Assembly: GCF_900103585.1 (NCBI RefSeq)
Contig: NZ_FNHV01000002.1
Span: forward strand, 145,570-209,569
Source of the DNA: Streptomyces sp. cf386
Lineage (GTDB): Bacteria > Actinomycetota > Actinomycetes > Streptomycetales > Streptomycetaceae
DNA length: 64,000 bases
Reading direction: 5' to 3'
Shown: positions 7,463 to 18,568 of the stretch, in pieces
Layout of the letters: every line of letters begins with the position of its first letter
How positions within the stretch are numbered: position 1 is the first letter of the stretch
The notes under the pieces: model-generated
What the model saw: only the letters and a program-made list of their open reading frames with translations
What the model was told of the DNA's origin: nothing
Database searches by the model: none
Position numbers and translations under genes: made by a program

Positions 7463-8097
7463 GGCGGCGGCAACTCCTTGACTCGAACGGGGCGGGCGCA
7501 TAAAGCCGCCCTAAGTGTCTGTCAGCGGCCTTAGGTTACCGAGCCGTTCCCGCGTGACCGCACCCGACCCTCCCCTGAGCGCCCGTAGTACCTCTTCGGA
7601 CCTCTTCGGACCCTCTTCAGTCCTCTTCCACGGTCCGTCCCGACACTCACAAGTGACCCGCGAGTCACATTGCCTGGGCGCCTCGTCCGCCATTCACATA
7701 AGCCGTCGCAAGGGGCGGCGCAAAATTTCCGTGAAGGAATGCACGACGTTCCAGGAATTGATCACCGGGTGTGCTGCCGACCTGGGCCGTGATCAATTTC
7801 GGAATCGTCCGGTACCCGACTCGGGACGCCGAACGGAGTAGCGAAAGTCGCACACTTGGAACCGGACATATGTGTACGTTCGGCCACTCGGAGGCGCCGC
7901 CGGATGTGTGTAACGTGCGCGTTTCTCCTCGCCTGTAGAGCCGCTCCGACCTGCGAATACCTTCTTCCGTTCAGCCCGCGAAGCACGTTCCTGTTGCTGT
8001 TGTCAAGCCCCGAGATATGCCCTGACCTGCGAAAACGCCATTCAGAACCCGCCGTTTCCGTGTTACCCTGGATAGCCACGGAAGGGGTACCTGTCAC
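7463..8097. other. Intergenic region upstream of carD
   Basis: No credible gene is seen; open frames here lack Streptomyces codon bias. A run of about four degenerate 10-nt repeats (CCTCTTCGGA-like) lies at 7591-7630. Near carD, TACCCT at about 8064 could be a -10 element with a weak -35 (TTCAGA) 17 nt before it. Confidence 0.5.
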
Positions 8098-8580
8098 ATG
8101 ACGTTCAAGGTTGGCGACACCGTGGTCTATCCCCATCACGGGGCCGCGCTGATCGAGGCCATCGAAACTCGCCAGATCAAAGGCGTGGACAAGACCTACT
8201 TGGTGCTGAAGGTCGCCCAGGGTGACCTGACGGTACGTGTGCCAGCGGACAATGCGGAGTTCGTCGGCGTGCGTGATGTGGTCGGTCAGGACGGGCTGGA
8301 CCGGGTCTTCGAGGTGCTGCGCGCGCCGTACGCCGAGGAGCCCACGAACTGGTCGCGTCGATACAAGGCAAATCTGGAGAAGCTCGCCTCCGGCGATGTC
8401 ATCAAGGTCGCGGAAGTCGTGCGTGACCTGTGGCGTCGTGAGCGCGAGCGTGGACTCTCCGCCGGTGAGAAGCGCATGCTCGCCAAGGCCCGCCAGATCC
8501 TGGTGAGCGAGCTCGCCCTCGCGGAGAACACCAACGAGGACAAGGCCGAGGCCCTGCTCGACGAGGTTCTCGCGTCCTGA
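8098..8580 (+). CDS. carD: RNA polymerase-binding regulator CarD
   Basis: 160 residues. The N-terminal Tudor-like RNA polymerase interaction domain starts [17 protein letters not shown] and binds the beta subunit. The C-terminal helical domain (from about residue 65) contains the conserved Trp in [13 protein letters not shown], which stabilises the open promoter bubble. CarD activates rRNA and housekeeping promoters in actinobacteria. ATG 8098 has GGAAGGGG upstream. The length is typical. Confidence 0.96.
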   Translation: MTFKVGDTVVYPHHGAALIEAIETRQIKGVDKTYLVLKVAQGDLTVRVPADNAEFVGVRDVVGQDGLDRVFEVLRAPYAEEPTNWSRRYKANLEKLASGDVIKVAEVVRDLWRRERERGLSAGEKRMLAKARQILVSELALAENTNEDKAEALLDEVLAS

Positions 8581-8710
8581 CGCGGTCCATCCGCCTCAGT
8601 TCAGCACTGTGCTGAATTATTCACAGAAGTGCCGCGGTGCCCGATGACATAGCAGCTGTCGCCGGGCGCTGCGGCATGTTCGCGTTTCGACGCCGTCAAG
8701 ACGTCCACCC

Positions 8711-8729
8711 TCGGGGGGAGCCCCCCCGA
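8711..8729. terminator. Short GC hairpin after carD
   Basis: TCGGGGG pairs with CCCCCGA around a short loop, 131 bases after carD. The 276-bp gap up to ispD shows nothing else clear. Confidence 0.45.
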
Positions 8730-8856
8730 TACTTGATGTGCCGGGCCCGGGCAGCAGGCTCGACCGACTGTCACGGAAGGGTCCGGTCAAGGCGTCGCGC
8801 CCGGCACGCTGTGGCCATACCCAAGTTGGCCGAGCACACAAACCTGACAGGAACCG

Positions 8857-9657
8857 ATGTCTGACGTTTCGCGCCCTTCGCCCTCGGAAGCCGGTACCGG
8901 CAACCCTGCCGGAACCCCTGGTGGGACCCCCGCCGGACGCCGTACGGCCGTCGTGATTCCGGCCGCGGGCCGGGGTGTACGTCTCGGCCCGGGCGCCCCC
9001 AAGGCGCTCCGCGCGCTGAACGGCACGCCCATGCTGATCCACGCCGTGCGCGCGATGGCCGCCTCCCGCGCCGTCTCCCTCGTGGTCGTCGTGGCCCCGC
9101 CCGACGGTGCCGCTGAGGTCAAGAGCCTGCTCGACGCGCACGCGCTGCCCGAGCGCACCGACTTCCTGGTGGTCCCCGGCGGGGAGTCCCGCCAGGAATC
9201 GGTCAAGCTCGGCCTGGACGCGCTGCCGCCTGACCACGACATCGTCCTGGTGCACGACGCGGCCCGCCCGCTGGTCCCGGTGGACACGGTCGACGCGGTG
9301 ATCGAGGCCGTACGGGACGGTGCCCAGGCCGTCGTCCCCGCGCTGCCGCTCGCGGACACGGTCAAGGAGGTCGAGCCCGCCTCGGCCGCCGGCGAGCCCG
9401 AGCCGGTGGTGGCCACCCCGCAGCGCGCCCGCCTCCGTGCCGTACAGACCCCCCAGGGCTTCGACCGCGCCACGCTGATCCGCGCCCACGAGACGGTGAT
9501 CGACGAGGTCACCGACGACGCCGGCATGGTCGAGCAGCTCGGTCTGACGGTCGTGGTCGTCCCCGGCCACGAGGAGGCCTTCAAGGTCACGCGCCCACTG
9601 GACCTGGTCCTGGCGGAGGCGGTCCTGGCCCGTCGGAGGCTGAACGATGGCTTCTGA
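8857..9657 (+). CDS. ispD: 2-C-methyl-D-erythritol 4-phosphate cytidylyltransferase
   Basis: 266 residues. After a 27-residue Gly/Pro/Thr-rich N-terminal extension comes the nucleotide-binding motif [13 protein letters not shown] and the [13 protein letters not shown] block. The metal and substrate part follows ([11 protein letters not shown], then TPQGF and DDAGMVE). IspD makes CDP-methylerythritol in the MEP isoprenoid pathway. The gene overlaps ispF by 11 bases, so the two form an operon. Confidence 0.95.
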   Translation: MSDVSRPSPSEAGTGNPAGTPGGTPAGRRTAVVIPAAGRGVRLGPGAPKALRALNGTPMLIHAVRAMAASRAVSLVVVVAPPDGAAEVKSLLDAHALPERTDFLVVPGGESRQESVKLGLDALPPDHDIVLVHDAARPLVPVDTVDAVIEAVRDGAQAVVPALPLADTVKEVEPASAAGEPEPVVATPQRARLRAVQTPQGFDRATLIRAHETVIDEVTDDAGMVEQLGLTVVVVPGHEEAFKVTRPLDLVLAEAVLARRRLNDGF

Positions 9658-10144
9658 GACGGGCGTGCCGCTGCCGCAGGTGGGCATCGGCACCGACATC
9701 CACGCCTTCGAGGAGGGCCGCGAGCTGTGGTGCGCGGGCCTGAAGTGGGAGGGCGAGGGCCCGGGTCTGGCCGGCCACTCCGACGCGGACGTCGTCGCAC
9801 ACGCCGCCTGCAACGCCCTCTTCTCGGCAGCCGGCCTCGGCGACCTGGGACAGCACTTCGGCACCGGGCGGCCCGAGTGGTCGGGCGCCTCCGGCGTCGT
9901 TCTCCTCACGGAGGCGGCCCGGATCGTACGCGAGGCGGGCTTCCGGATCGGCAACATCGCGGTCCAGGTGGTCGGCCCCCGCCCCAAGATCGGCAAGCGG
10001 CGCGACGAGGCCCAGAAGATCCTGTCGGAGGCGGCCGGAGCCCCGGTGTCGGTATCGGGCGCGACGACGGACGGGTTGGGGTTCCCGGGCCGAGGCGAGG
10101 GCTTGATGGCGGTGGCGACGGCTCTGGTGGTGCGGGTGGGTTGA
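9647..10144 (+). CDS. ispF: 2-C-methyl-D-erythritol 2,4-cyclodiphosphate synthase
   Basis: 165 residues. The zinc site is GTDIHAF near the start plus the His of [12 protein letters not shown]. The conserved [14 protein letters not shown] and C-terminal [13 protein letters not shown] are the family signatures. It catalyses cyclisation of CDP-ME-2-phosphate to MEcPP. It starts inside the end of ispD, implying translational coupling. Confidence 0.95.
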   Translation: MASETGVPLPQVGIGTDIHAFEEGRELWCAGLKWEGEGPGLAGHSDADVVAHAACNALFSAAGLGDLGQHFGTGRPEWSGASGVVLLTEAARIVREAGFRIGNIAVQVVGPRPKIGKRRDEAQKILSEAAGAPVSVSGATTDGLGFPGRGEGLMAVATALVVRVG

Positions 10145-10158
10145 GGAGGTTGGGCCCC

Positions 10159-10262
10159 TAGCGCCGGGGAGCGTGCCCACCTAAGGGGCGCGGGGCTGTT
10201 CTCGATATGCGGCTCCGCCGCGCGGGCGCGACCAGCCCCCACCGACCCGCAGCCGAAACGGT
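10159..10262. repeat. Dispersed Streptomyces intergenic repeat
   Basis: The stretch includes AAGGGGCGCGGGGCTGT, then a GC palindrome (GCGGCTCCGCCGC), then GCGACCAGCCCCCACC and CCCGCAGCCG. I recognise this order from repeat families scattered between Streptomyces genes; the recognition is from memory. It separates ispF from cysS. Confidence 0.55.
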
Positions 10263-10313
10263 CAAACCGCCGGAAGGCGCCGGGCACTCCCGTCCGCCCA
10301 CTACCCTGGTGTC

Positions 10314-11711
10314 GTGACCATTCGCCTGTACGACACCAGCGCCCGGCAGATCCGTGACTTCACCCCGCTTCAGCCGGGCTGTGTCTCGATCTACCTCTGT
10401 GGCGCCACCGTGCAGGCGGCACCGCACATCGGCCACATCCGCTCCGGGCTCAACTTCGACATCATGCGCCGCTGGTTCGCGTACCGCGGCTATGAGGTGA
10501 CGTTCATCCGCAACGTCACGGACATCGACGACAAGATCATCGCCAAGTCCGTCGACCAGAACCGCCCTTGGTGGTCCATCGGCTACGAGAACGAGCGCGC
10601 CTTCACCGACGGCTACACCGCCCTCGGCTGCCTCCCGCCGACGTACGAGCCCCGCGCCACCGGCCATGTCACCGAGATGGTCGAGATGATGCGCGGCCTC
10701 ATCGAGCGCGGACACGCCTACGAGGCGGACGGCAGCGTCTACTTCGACGTCCGCTCCTGGCCCGCCTACCTGGAGCTGTCCCGCCAGGACCTCGACGAGA
10801 TGCGGCAGCCCGCCGAGGAGGGCATCACCGGCAAGCGGGACCCGCGCGACTTCGCGATGTGGAAGGCCGCCAAGCCCGGCGAGCCCGACTGGGAGACGCC
10901 GTGGGGCCGGGGCCGTCCGGGCTGGCACCTGGAGTGCTCGGCGATGGCGCACCGGTACCTCGGCTCCGCCTTCGACATCCACGGCGGCGGCCTCGACCTG
11001 ATCTTCCCGCACCACGAGAACGAGATCGCCCAGGCCAAGGCATACGGCGACGAGTTCGCCAAGTACTGGGTGCACAACGCCTGGGTCACCATGAGCGGCG
11101 AGAAGATGTCGAAGTCGCTCGGCAACAGCGTGCTCGTCTCCGAGATGGTCAAGCAGTGGCGCCCGATCGTCCTGCGCTACTACCTGGGCACCCCGCACTA
11201 CCGCTCCACCATCGAGTACAGCGAGGAGGCCCTGCGCGAGGCCGAGTCGGCGTTCGCGCGCATCGAGGGCTTCGTGCAGCGCGTGGTGGAGAAGGCGGGC
11301 GTCGTCGAGCCGTCCGCCGAGGTGCCGCTCGCCTTCGCCGAGGCGATGGACGACGACCTGGGCGTCCCGCAGGCGCTGGCCGTCGTGCACACCACGGTCC
11401 GCCAGGGCAACTCCGCCCTCGCCGCCGACGACAAGGAAGCCGCCGTGGCCCGCCTCGCCGAGGTCCGCGCCATGCTCGGCGTCCTCGGCCTGGACCCGCT
11501 CGACCCGCACTGGGCCGGCGAGACCGACCGCGGCGAGGACCTGCACGGCGTCGTGGACACCCTGGTCCGTATGGTCCTCGACCAGCGCGAAGCGGCCCGC
11601 TCCCGCAAGGACTGGGCCACCGCGGACGCCATCCGCGACCAGCTCAACCAGTCGGGCCTGGCCATCGAGGACGGCCCGCAGGGCCCGCGCTGGACCCTCG
11701 GCCCGCGCTGA
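10314..11711 (+). CDS. cysS: Cysteinyl-tRNA synthetase
   Basis: 465 residues, GTG start. The HIGH motif is in [10 protein letters not shown] and the KMSKS loop is residues 264-268. Zinc ligands are the Cys of YLCGAT, the Cys of LECSAM, and the His/Glu of FPHHENE. It charges tRNA-Cys; the C-terminal helical anticodon domain starts near residue 330. An rlmB gene follows after a terminator. Length and motifs are normal. Confidence 0.97.
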   Translation: MTIRLYDTSARQIRDFTPLQPGCVSIYLCGATVQAAPHIGHIRSGLNFDIMRRWFAYRGYEVTFIRNVTDIDDKIIAKSVDQNRPWWSIGYENERAFTDGYTALGCLPPTYEPRATGHVTEMVEMMRGLIERGHAYEADGSVYFDVRSWPAYLELSRQDLDEMRQPAEEGITGKRDPRDFAMWKAAKPGEPDWETPWGRGRPGWHLECSAMAHRYLGSAFDIHGGGLDLIFPHHENEIAQAKAYGDEFAKYWVHNAWVTMSGEKMSKSLGNSVLVSEMVKQWRPIVLRYYLGTPHYRSTIEYSEEALREAESAFARIEGFVQRVVEKAGVVEPSAEVPLAFAEAMDDDLGVPQALAVVHTTVRQGNSALAADDKEAAVARLAEVRAMLGVLGLDPLDPHWAGETDRGEDLHGVVDTLVRMVLDQREAARSRKDWATADAIRDQLNQSGLAIEDGPQGPRWTLGPR

Positions 11712-11738
11712 GCGAACCAGCCGCCCGCAAGATCGATT

Positions 11739-11764
11739 GTGCCGCCCGGCCCTCCGGGCGGCAC
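11739..11764 (+). terminator. 11-bp hairpin after cysS
   Basis: GTGCCGCCCGG (11739-11749) pairs exactly with CCGGGCGGCAC (11754-11764) with a 4-nt loop. Confidence 0.75.
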
Positions 11765-11810
11765 ACTGCATAGACGTACGTACGAACGCCTCACGACAGA
11801 CAGGTAGGTC

Positions 11811-12752
11811 ATGGCCGCGAACAACCGCCGCATGTCCGGCAAGAAGGGCGCGCAGGTCGGCAGTGGCGGCCAGCGGCGCAAGGGCCTGGAGGGCAAGGGC
11901 CCGACCCCGCCCGCCGAGATGCGCAAGGGACACAAGAAGAACCGCATCGCGGGCGCCAAGGCGAAGCAGGCCGTACGCCGTCCCGCGCCGCGTGGCCGCG
12001 GCGGCAAGGGCACGTCCGAGATGGTGGTCGGCCGCAACCCGGTCGTCGAAGCACTGCGCGAGGGGGTCCCGGCCTCCACGCTCTACGTCCAGCAGTTCAT
12101 CGACAACGACGAGCGCGTCCGCGAGGCCCTCCAGCTCGCCGCCGAGCGCGGCGGCATCAACCTCATGGAGGCCCCGCGCCCCGAGCTGGACCGCATGACG
12201 AACGGCCTCAACCACCAGGGCCTCGTCCTCCAGGTCCCGCCCTACGAGTACGCCCACCCCGAGGACCTCGCCAGCGCCGCCTACGACGACGGCGAGGACC
12301 CGCTCATCGTCGCCCTCGACGGCGTGACGGACCCGCGCAACCTGGGCGCCGTCGTCCGCTCGGTCTCCGCGTTCGGCGGCCACGGAGTCGTCGTACCGGA
12401 AAGGCGCGCGGCGGGCATGACGGCCGGCGCCTGGAAGACCTCGGCCGGTACGGCGGCCCGCACCCCGGTCGCCCGCGCCACGAACCTCACCCGCGCCCTG
12501 GAGTCGTACAAGAAGGCGGGCATCACGGTCGTCGGTCTCGCCGCCGACGGCGAGGCCGAACTCGGTGACCTTCAGGCCCTGGACGGTCCGGTCGTCATCG
12601 TGGTCGGCAGCGAGGGCAAGGGCCTGTCCCGCCTGGTCGGCGAGACGTGCGACTTCCGGGTACGCATCCCGATGCCGGGCGGCGCCGAGTCCCTCAACGC
12701 CGGTGTGGCGGCGGGGATCGTCCTCTACGAGGCGGCCCGCCGACGCGTCTGA
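11811..12752 (+). CDS. rlmB: 23S rRNA (guanosine-2'-O)-methyltransferase RlmB
   Basis: 313 residues. A basic, disordered N-terminal tail (about 60 residues, Lys/Arg/Gly-rich) precedes the L30e-like substrate domain ([17 protein letters not shown]). The SpoU/TrmD knotted methyltransferase domain carries its three motifs: [31 protein letters not shown] and [16 protein letters not shown]. RlmB methylates G2251 in the peptidyl-transferase centre. The start ATG follows AGGTAGGTC. Confidence 0.93.
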   Translation: MAANNRRMSGKKGAQVGSGGQRRKGLEGKGPTPPAEMRKGHKKNRIAGAKAKQAVRRPAPRGRGGKGTSEMVVGRNPVVEALREGVPASTLYVQQFIDNDERVREALQLAAERGGINLMEAPRPELDRMTNGLNHQGLVLQVPPYEYAHPEDLASAAYDDGEDPLIVALDGVTDPRNLGAVVRSVSAFGGHGVVVPERRAAGMTAGAWKTSAGTAARTPVARATNLTRALESYKKAGITVVGLAADGEAELGDLQALDGPVVIVVGSEGKGLSRLVGETCDFRVRIPMPGGAESLNAGVAAGIVLYEAARRRV

Positions 12753-12815
12753 ACAGACATCCGTGGCGTCACCCGTGCGGGTTAATTCTGGTGAGAGTGG
12801 TGCGACCTGCGCATC

Positions 12816-12849
12816 CTTGACGGGGTCCGGACAGATCGGACCGGTCAAG
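12816..12849. terminator. Imperfect palindrome downstream of rlmB
   Basis: CTTGAC-GG-GGTCCG pairs with CGGACC-G-GTCAAG around a 7-nt loop. It could end rlmB or act in the promoter of the next gene, whose start is 38 bases on. Confidence 0.5.
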
Positions 12850-12886
12850 GCAGTGTCCTAACCACACGTCACTCGGTTAGTTGAGT

Positions 12887-14536
12887 GTGGACACCAGAAC
12901 ACCCCGCACACCCACGGGGGACCGCTCGTCGGGATACGACGACGCTCCCGCGCTGAGCATGGTGAAGGTGCCGAGCGATCCGGCGCAGATCATCGTCAAT
13001 CACGCGAGTTTCCGCGTGCTGCTGGGCGCGTCGACCGGGCGCACCAAATCCCTGCGGATCGCACGGCAATCGAGCGCCACCGAGGACACCACCCGCATCC
13101 CCGCCATGGGCGCGGCCGGCAGAGCGGGCGCGGCCACCGGCCCCCGCCGCCGGGTCGCCGTCTGGAACGGTACGTCCGCGCCCGACGACACCGGCGCCCA
13201 CCGCCTGCTCCAGGCCGTGCGGGACGGCAGCGTCCGCCACGGCGACGAAGCGGCGCCCGCCGGGGCCACCCAGGTCATCCCGCGTGTGGAGGTGGGCGGT
13301 GGCTATGACGGCGGCTACGACGACGAGTTGACGCAGACCGTCGAAACCCCGATCGTCGGCGCGCAACGCACCCACGAGTCGATGGAGACCCGCCTCCTCC
13401 CGAATATGCGCACGGTGGAGAGCGCGTACGACGAGGAATTCGCCTACGAGGCCGAGGGCTTCGAGGGCGAGGACGGGGCGGGCGGCCCGGACGACGAGAC
13501 CGGCACGACGTTCAAGCGCCTGGGCGACGACCCGGCACGGCACGCCTACTACCCCGGCCGCCGCATGAACCTCGGCGTCGTCCTCCTCCCCCTGCGCGTC
13601 TTCCTCGGCTTCATCTCCATCTACGCCGGCATGGGCAAGCTCTGCGACCCCGTCTACTTCGACGGCGGCAAGCGCGGCTCGATGGTGAAGTGGCTCAACA
13701 CCCTGCACCCCTGGGAAGTCGCCGAACCACTCCGCCAGTTCGCCCTCGAACACCCCGTCGGCTCCGGGCTCGTCATCGCCTTCTTCCAGGTCATCGTGGG
13801 CGTGCTCACGGTCCTGGGGTGCTGGCAGCGGGTCGCCGCGGTCGTCGGCGCGCTGCTGTCGGCGGCGCTCCTGGTCACCGTGAGCTGGAAGAGCGTCCCG
13901 GTCTACGACGCCCCCGACATCATCTACCTGGCGGCGTGGTCCCCGCTGATCATCGCCGGCGCCCCGGTCTACTCGATCGACGGCCGCCTCGCCGGGATGG
14001 CCTGGCGTCGACTGGGCCCGCGCTCCGACATCTGGGAACTGCGCCAGTACGTCCTGCGCCGCGGCGCCCTGATCACGGCGATCGTCACCGGCTTCACTCT
14101 CCTCATCGGCTCCCTGCTCGGCGGCGCCGTCCGTGACGCGGACCGCGTCGTGGTCCCCGGCCCCGGCGAGGCCCCGCGCAACGAACTCCCCGGCTCCCCG
14201 CTCCCGCAGGAGCCCGACCAGCGCAGGAAGACGCCGTCCGCCTCCAACTCGCCCACCCAGGGCGCCACGTCGGGAGCGGCCACCCCGTCGGGCGCCGCGA
14301 CGACGCCGGGCGCCACCAGCGACACGGGGACGACCGGCGCCGGTACGCCCAGCCAGACCCAGGGCACGGAGGGTCAGGCCCCACCCCAGCAGTCCACCCC
14401 GGCCGACGAGGCCCCCAGCACCAGCACCGGCCCCACCTCAGGAGGCCCCACCTCCGGCGGCGGCTCCACCGGCGGCTCCGGCAACGGAGGCTCGACCTCC
14501 GGCGAACCGGGCCTGGTAGGCGGCCTGTTGGGGTAG
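12887..14536 (+). CDS. DoxX-family membrane protein with long cytoplasmic and extracellular tails
   Basis: About 549 residues from GTG 12887; a TTG six bases earlier is also possible and neither has a clear ribosome site. Residues 1-210 are soluble and acidic with no recognised domain. Four or so membrane helices follow (LGVVLLPLRVFLGFISIYAGM, the GSGLVIAFFQVIVGVLTVLG segment and two more). They match DoxX/SURF4-type quinol-linked membrane proteins. After a final TM segment (ALITAIVTGFTLLIGSLLGG) the last 130 residues are Ser/Thr/Pro/Gly-rich and probably face outside. A redox role is inferred only from the family. Confidence 0.85.
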   Translation: MDTRTPRTPTGDRSSGYDDAPALSMVKVPSDPAQIIVNHASFRVLLGASTGRTKSLRIARQSSATEDTTRIPAMGAAGRAGAATGPRRRVAVWNGTSAPDDTGAHRLLQAVRDGSVRHGDEAAPAGATQVIPRVEVGGGYDGGYDDELTQTVETPIVGAQRTHESMETRLLPNMRTVESAYDEEFAYEAEGFEGEDGAGGPDDETGTTFKRLGDDPARHAYYPGRRMNLGVVLLPLRVFLGFISIYAGMGKLCDPVYFDGGKRGSMVKWLNTLHPWEVAEPLRQFALEHPVGSGLVIAFFQVIVGVLTVLGCWQRVAAVVGALLSAALLVTVSWKSVPVYDAPDIIYLAAWSPLIIAGAPVYSIDGRLAGMAWRRLGPRSDIWELRQYVLRRGALITAIVTGFTLLIGSLLGGAVRDADRVVVPGPGEAPRNELPGSPLPQEPDQRRKTPSASNSPTQGATSGAATPSGAATTPGATSDTGTTGAGTPSQTQGTEGQAPPQQSTPADEAPSTSTGPTSGGPTSGGGSTGGSGNGGSTSGEPGLVGGLLG

Positions 14537-14609
14537 CCGGGCCGGTGGACACCCTCCTCGGCCCCCACTCCACCGGCTGACCACCCCGATACTCCGCCGA
14601 GCACCACAA

Positions 14610-14648
14610 CGAAGGGCCCCTGGACGTCATCAGTCCAGGGGCCCTTCG
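14610..14648. terminator. Perfect 16-bp hairpin
   Basis: Arms 14610-14625 and 14633-14648 are exact complements, loop 7 nt, 74 bases after the DoxX-like gene. Confidence 0.85.
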
Positions 14649-14699
14649 CTGTGCGTGTGGGGCGTACGGCGATGGAGGCTACGGTCACCGCCTGCTTGG

Positions 14700-15123
14700 C
14701 GTGGCCCGGCGTGTGGGCTGAGCCGGGGGTTGGGACGCTCGCCCGCGCTGGCGGGGTGCCGCTGCGCCCACCCGTGCCGCCCCAGCGGCACGACTGCCCG
14801 CAGCTACGCAGGCTGCGGCGCCCCGGAGGGAAGGCGGTCCGGCATGTGTGAGTGGGCGTACCCCCGCGGCGCCAAGTCGCCCACGGCGGTAAGGGGACGC
14901 GTCGGGGGGTGTCCGCCCGCAGTGGCCGGCGTCCACACGCGGTGCCTCTTGGCCTAAGTCCAGGCGCCGGTCCGAGGACGGACACACCCCCCCCGGCGCG
15001 GCCCCGACCCACCCACCGAACCGCAGGCGCTACGCGTACTCCCACCGAACCCGCACAGGCGCCGCAGGCATCAACGCGCACCCCACCCCACCCGCAGCCG
15101 AACCACGGCCAACCCGCGGAGCG
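14700..15123. repeat. Gene-free region with dispersed Streptomyces repeats
   Basis: No gene is credible here. GTGCCGCT (14756-14763) pairs with AGCGGCAC (14784-14791), followed by CCCGCAGCTACGCAGGCTG. I recognise this type of stem plus tail from repeats scattered through Streptomyces intergenic DNA. Homopolymeric C runs (14990s) and further Pro-codon-like C-rich DNA follow up to the end of the minus-strand nucleotidyltransferase gene. Confidence 0.5.
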
Positions 15124-15855
15124 CTAGCGGCCCAGCGTCGCCAGTTCCTTGGCCGCCTCCGTCAGATCCTTCGCCGTGTCGATGGCGCGCCAGTACGCCC
15201 CCTGGGGAATCGGGAATCCGGCCAGCCGCCGCTCTCGGGCAAGGTGGGGGAACGTCGTGCGTTCGTGGTCGCCGCGTTCGGGGAGGAGGCCGGCGAAGGC
15301 GGGGGAGAAGACGTAGACGCCCGCGTTGATTTCGAAGGTCGACGGCGGCGACTCGATGAAGTCGGTGATGTGACCGAAGCCGTCCGTCTGCACCGCACCC
15401 CAGGGGATACGCGGACGCGCCAGCGCAAGCGTCGCCACGGCATCGCGCTCGGTGTGGAAGTCCGCCATGTCCCGCAGCGAGAAACGCGTCCAGATGTCGC
15501 CGTTGGTGGCGTACCAAGGCTGATCGGGATGCGGAAGATGCTTGGCCGCGTACTTCAGACCACCGCCCCTGCCGAGCGGCTCCGTCTCGACGACAGTCGT
15601 CACCCGCACCGGAAGCTCGGCCGACTTCAGCCAGTCCTGCAGCACCTCGGCGAGGTGCCCACAACTGACCACCACATCCGTCACACCCTCCTCGGCCAGC
15701 CACGCAAGCTGATGGCCGATGATCGGCGTCCCCGTACCGGGGATCTCGACCATCGGCTTGGGCCGGTCGTCGGTGTACGGACGCAGCCGGGACCCCTGGC
15801 CACCGGCCAGGATGACGGCTTGGACGGGGCGGGACGCGGCATTCGGATCAGTCAT
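15124..15855 (-). CDS. Sugar-phosphate nucleotidyltransferase
   Basis: 243 residues, Rossmann-like GT-A fold. The signature AGGQGSRLRPYTDDRPKPM (nucleotide and sugar-phosphate binding) is at the N-terminus, followed by the VSCGHLAE and TNGDIW (metal-binding Asp) blocks. Family members make NDP-sugars, for example from glucose-1-phosphate or heptose phosphates. The product is about half the length of GlmU-type enzymes and has no hexapeptide tail, so it is a stand-alone uridylyl- or guanylyltransferase of unknown specificity. Monocistronic. Confidence 0.88.
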   Translation of the reverse strand: MTDPNAASRPVQAVILAGGQGSRLRPYTDDRPKPMVEIPGTGTPIIGHQLAWLAEEGVTDVVVSCGHLAEVLQDWLKSAELPVRVTTVVETEPLGRGGGLKYAAKHLPHPDQPWYATNGDIWTRFSLRDMADFHTERDAVATLALARPRIPWGAVQTDGFGHITDFIESPPSTFEINAGVYVFSPAFAGLLPERGDHERTTFPHLARERRLAGFPIPQGAYWRAIDTAKDLTEAAKELATLGR

Positions 15856-15953
15856 GACCGAACTGTACGCGGCGTCCCGCTCGCGGCATTCTCCGGCAAC
15901 CGTTCCTTAATCAGCCGTTACCGGCCGCAATAGGAGTGTTCAGCTGCGCGAGG

Positions 15954-16412
15954 TCAGCTGTGCGCGGCCGCGACACCCGAGGCGAAGGCGGTGTCGCAGA
16001 CGGGCCGAGCGAACGACTGAGCCCGCGTCGGACCGTACATCCGCACCGCCGCCCGCCCGAGCGAACGGGCGATCGAGGCGCAGTGCTGAGCCAGCGACGG
16101 GCGCTCATGGACGGCCTGCTGGAGGTGGGTCAGGGCGACGCCCGGGTCCTTCTCCTGCAGCTCGGTCAGGAGCTGATCGCGCAGCACCTCCTGCGGGGCG
16201 CGCGGGGCGGTGTTCTTCGCGTTGCCCGCGCTCGTGACGTCGGTCGCGGTGAGCACCGAGTCCGAGGGGTTCCCCGACCAGTTGACCCGGGTGACCGCGA
16301 GGGTCCCGGAGAGCACCAGGACGACGGGCAGGACGAGGGCGAGAGTGCGGCCGAGCTGGCGGGCGGGGCCCCGGTGGCCGCGTCGTGTCTGTTGATTGGT
16401 GGAGTGCTTCAC
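15954..16412 (-). CDS. Small membrane-anchored protein of unknown function
   Basis: 152 residues. An Arg/Gln/His-rich N-terminus (about 22 residues) precedes one transmembrane segment (LALVLPVVLVLSGTLAV). An extracellular region of about 105 residues follows with two cysteines (AQHCASI and RPVCDTA) that could pair. The last 40 residues, helix-rich, are the best structured part (HLQQAVHERPSLAQHC). No domain is recognised. Conserved placement before msiK suggests a core-genome gene. Confidence 0.75.
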   Translation of the reverse strand: MKHSTNQQTRRGHRGPARQLGRTLALVLPVVLVLSGTLAVTRVNWSGNPSDSVLTATDVTSAGNAKNTAPRAPQEVLRDQLLTELQEKDPGVALTHLQQAVHERPSLAQHCASIARSLGRAAVRMYGPTRAQSFARPVCDTAFASGVAAAHS

Positions 16413-16556
16413 GCGAGTGAGGGTAGCGTTCAGTGCTGATATGGCGACATTTGGTCACCGGTTCGGGGGACGAAGTGATGCCTCTCCCCGAGTGCGGTGT
16501 TGACGCACACAGCTCGAAATGAACCGATCTGCCGGGGTATTTGTCGACAACAAAAG

Positions 16557-16582
16557 GGGCCCCGCAGGCATCTGCGGGGCCC
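16557..16582 (-). terminator. 11-bp hairpin after msiK
   Basis: GGGCCCCGCAG (16557-16567) pairs exactly with CTGCGGGGCCC (16572-16582), loop 4 nt. On the minus strand it is followed by CCTTTTGTTG, a U-rich tail. Confidence 0.85.
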
Positions 16583-16653
16583 TCTTCGTCAACCTGGGTG
16601 AATTACCCGGGTTGTGCTGCCACTACTCACCCTTGGGCGTCGAGATCGCTCGC

Positions 16654-17742
<1,089 letters not shown>

Positions 17743-17809
17743 GGTGAATGGGCCCCCTTCTACCGGCAGGAACGTGCCGGACGATCCGTTGTAGGAAGGT
17801 GGTTGGTTT

Positions 17810-17827
17810 AGTCCACATGTGCGGACT
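17810..17827. promoter_or_regulatory. Palindromic candidate operator upstream of msiK
   Basis: AGTCC (17810-17814) and GGACT (17823-17827) flank an inner CACATGTG palindrome. It lies about 70-85 bases upstream of the msiK start. The regulator is unknown. Confidence 0.35.
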
Positions 17828-17960
17828 GGCTTCGGACGGTACCTGGCGTTCGCCTGATCTGTCAGTACCTGGAGGCATGTGAACTTCGCGGAAATTTTCG
17901 ACAGGGCCCGCTCGGAACCTGGGTACACTGCACGGGCGCGCGCCTCATAAGCGCCCGCAC

Positions 17961-18035
17961 GCCTCCTTAGCTCAGTTGGTCCAGAGCGGCTGTCTTGTAA
18001 ACAGCAGGTCGTCGGTTCGAATCCGACAGGGGGCT
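17961..18035 (+). tRNA. tRNA-Thr (anticodon TGT)
   Basis: 75-nt cloverleaf. The acceptor GCCTCCT pairs with AGGGGGC (one G-U pair). The D stem is GCTC/GAGC, the anticodon stem is GCTGT/ACAGC with loop CTTGTAA, and the T arm is GTCGG-TTCGAAT-CCGAC. The 3' CCA is not encoded beyond the discriminator. The gene sits at the left edge of the accessory region. Confidence 0.96.
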
Positions 18036-18262
18036 CCGACTGTATGAACAATCCGGCGCGGGGCTCAGGCGTCAATCCGAATACGCCTGAGTCGCCCTGC
18101 GTTTGAGGCGCATTCGCCACTCTCGGTAATTCCGCGCACACCCATCTCCCCCCTCGGACACGGGATATGCACCGGCATGGAACCTGTTCGCTACTGCTAG
18201 TGTTCATGCAGTCACAGTAGGCAACCAGCCTCAATGCATAGGTAATGAAAACCGAGGGTTCC

Positions 18263-18499
18263 ATGCGCAAGCTTCACCAGGTCATGATCGTCGCGGCGGC
18301 GGCCGGCACCCTGTCCGGCATCGGCGCCGGTACCGGTGTCGCCTACGACGTCAAGCCGGCCTCGACCGATCTCTACCGCCCCTACCAGGAGTGCAGCCCG
18401 CAGACGGTGGCCAGCGGCGACCTTCCGATCGCCGTGCTCGGTCTCTCCGAGACCTTTGACACCACCTGCGGCCAGTTCAACAACGCCTTCACTGGCTGA
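18263..18499 (+). CDS. Small secreted protein, ECSPQ family
   Basis: 78 residues. A signal peptide (MRKLHQVMIVAAAAGTLSG, cleavage after GVA, about residue 24) precedes a mature part of about 50 residues with PYQECSPQTV and a second Cys in DTTCGQFN. A minus-strand paralogue at 21659-22147 has the same ECSPQ and central DLPIAVL/NVPVAAL pattern. ATG 18263 rather than 18245 is chosen because its paralogues start at MRKLH with the same GAGGGTTCC just before. Function unknown; a cell-surface role is guessed from secretion and the two cysteines. Confidence 0.75.
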   Translation: MRKLHQVMIVAAAAGTLSGIGAGTGVAYDVKPASTDLYRPYQECSPQTVASGDLPIAVLGLSETFDTTCGQFNNAFTG

Positions 18500-18533
18500 G
18501 GTCGGCGGCACGGGTCGTGCGCGACGCCTTCCG

Positions 18534-18568
18534 CGGGCCCCTTCGGGGTCAGTCCCCGAAGGGGCCCG
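18534..18568 (+). terminator. Perfect 15-bp hairpin
   Basis: Arms 18534-18548 and 18554-18568 with a 5-nt loop, just after the ECSPQ-family gene. The rest of this 341-bp gap up to the next gene shows no further clear element. Confidence 0.85.

Noticed and set aside
7515..7841. 108-residue plus-strand open frame upstream of carD
   Set aside because: Codon use is unlike the neighbours (Ser/Arg-rich, little third-position GC bias) and no ribosome site is present.
10158..12848. 896-residue open frame antisense to cysS and rlmB
   Set aside because: Both sense genes are confidently identified; the antisense product has composition typical of GC-skewed shadow frames (many Val, Gly, Arg, His).
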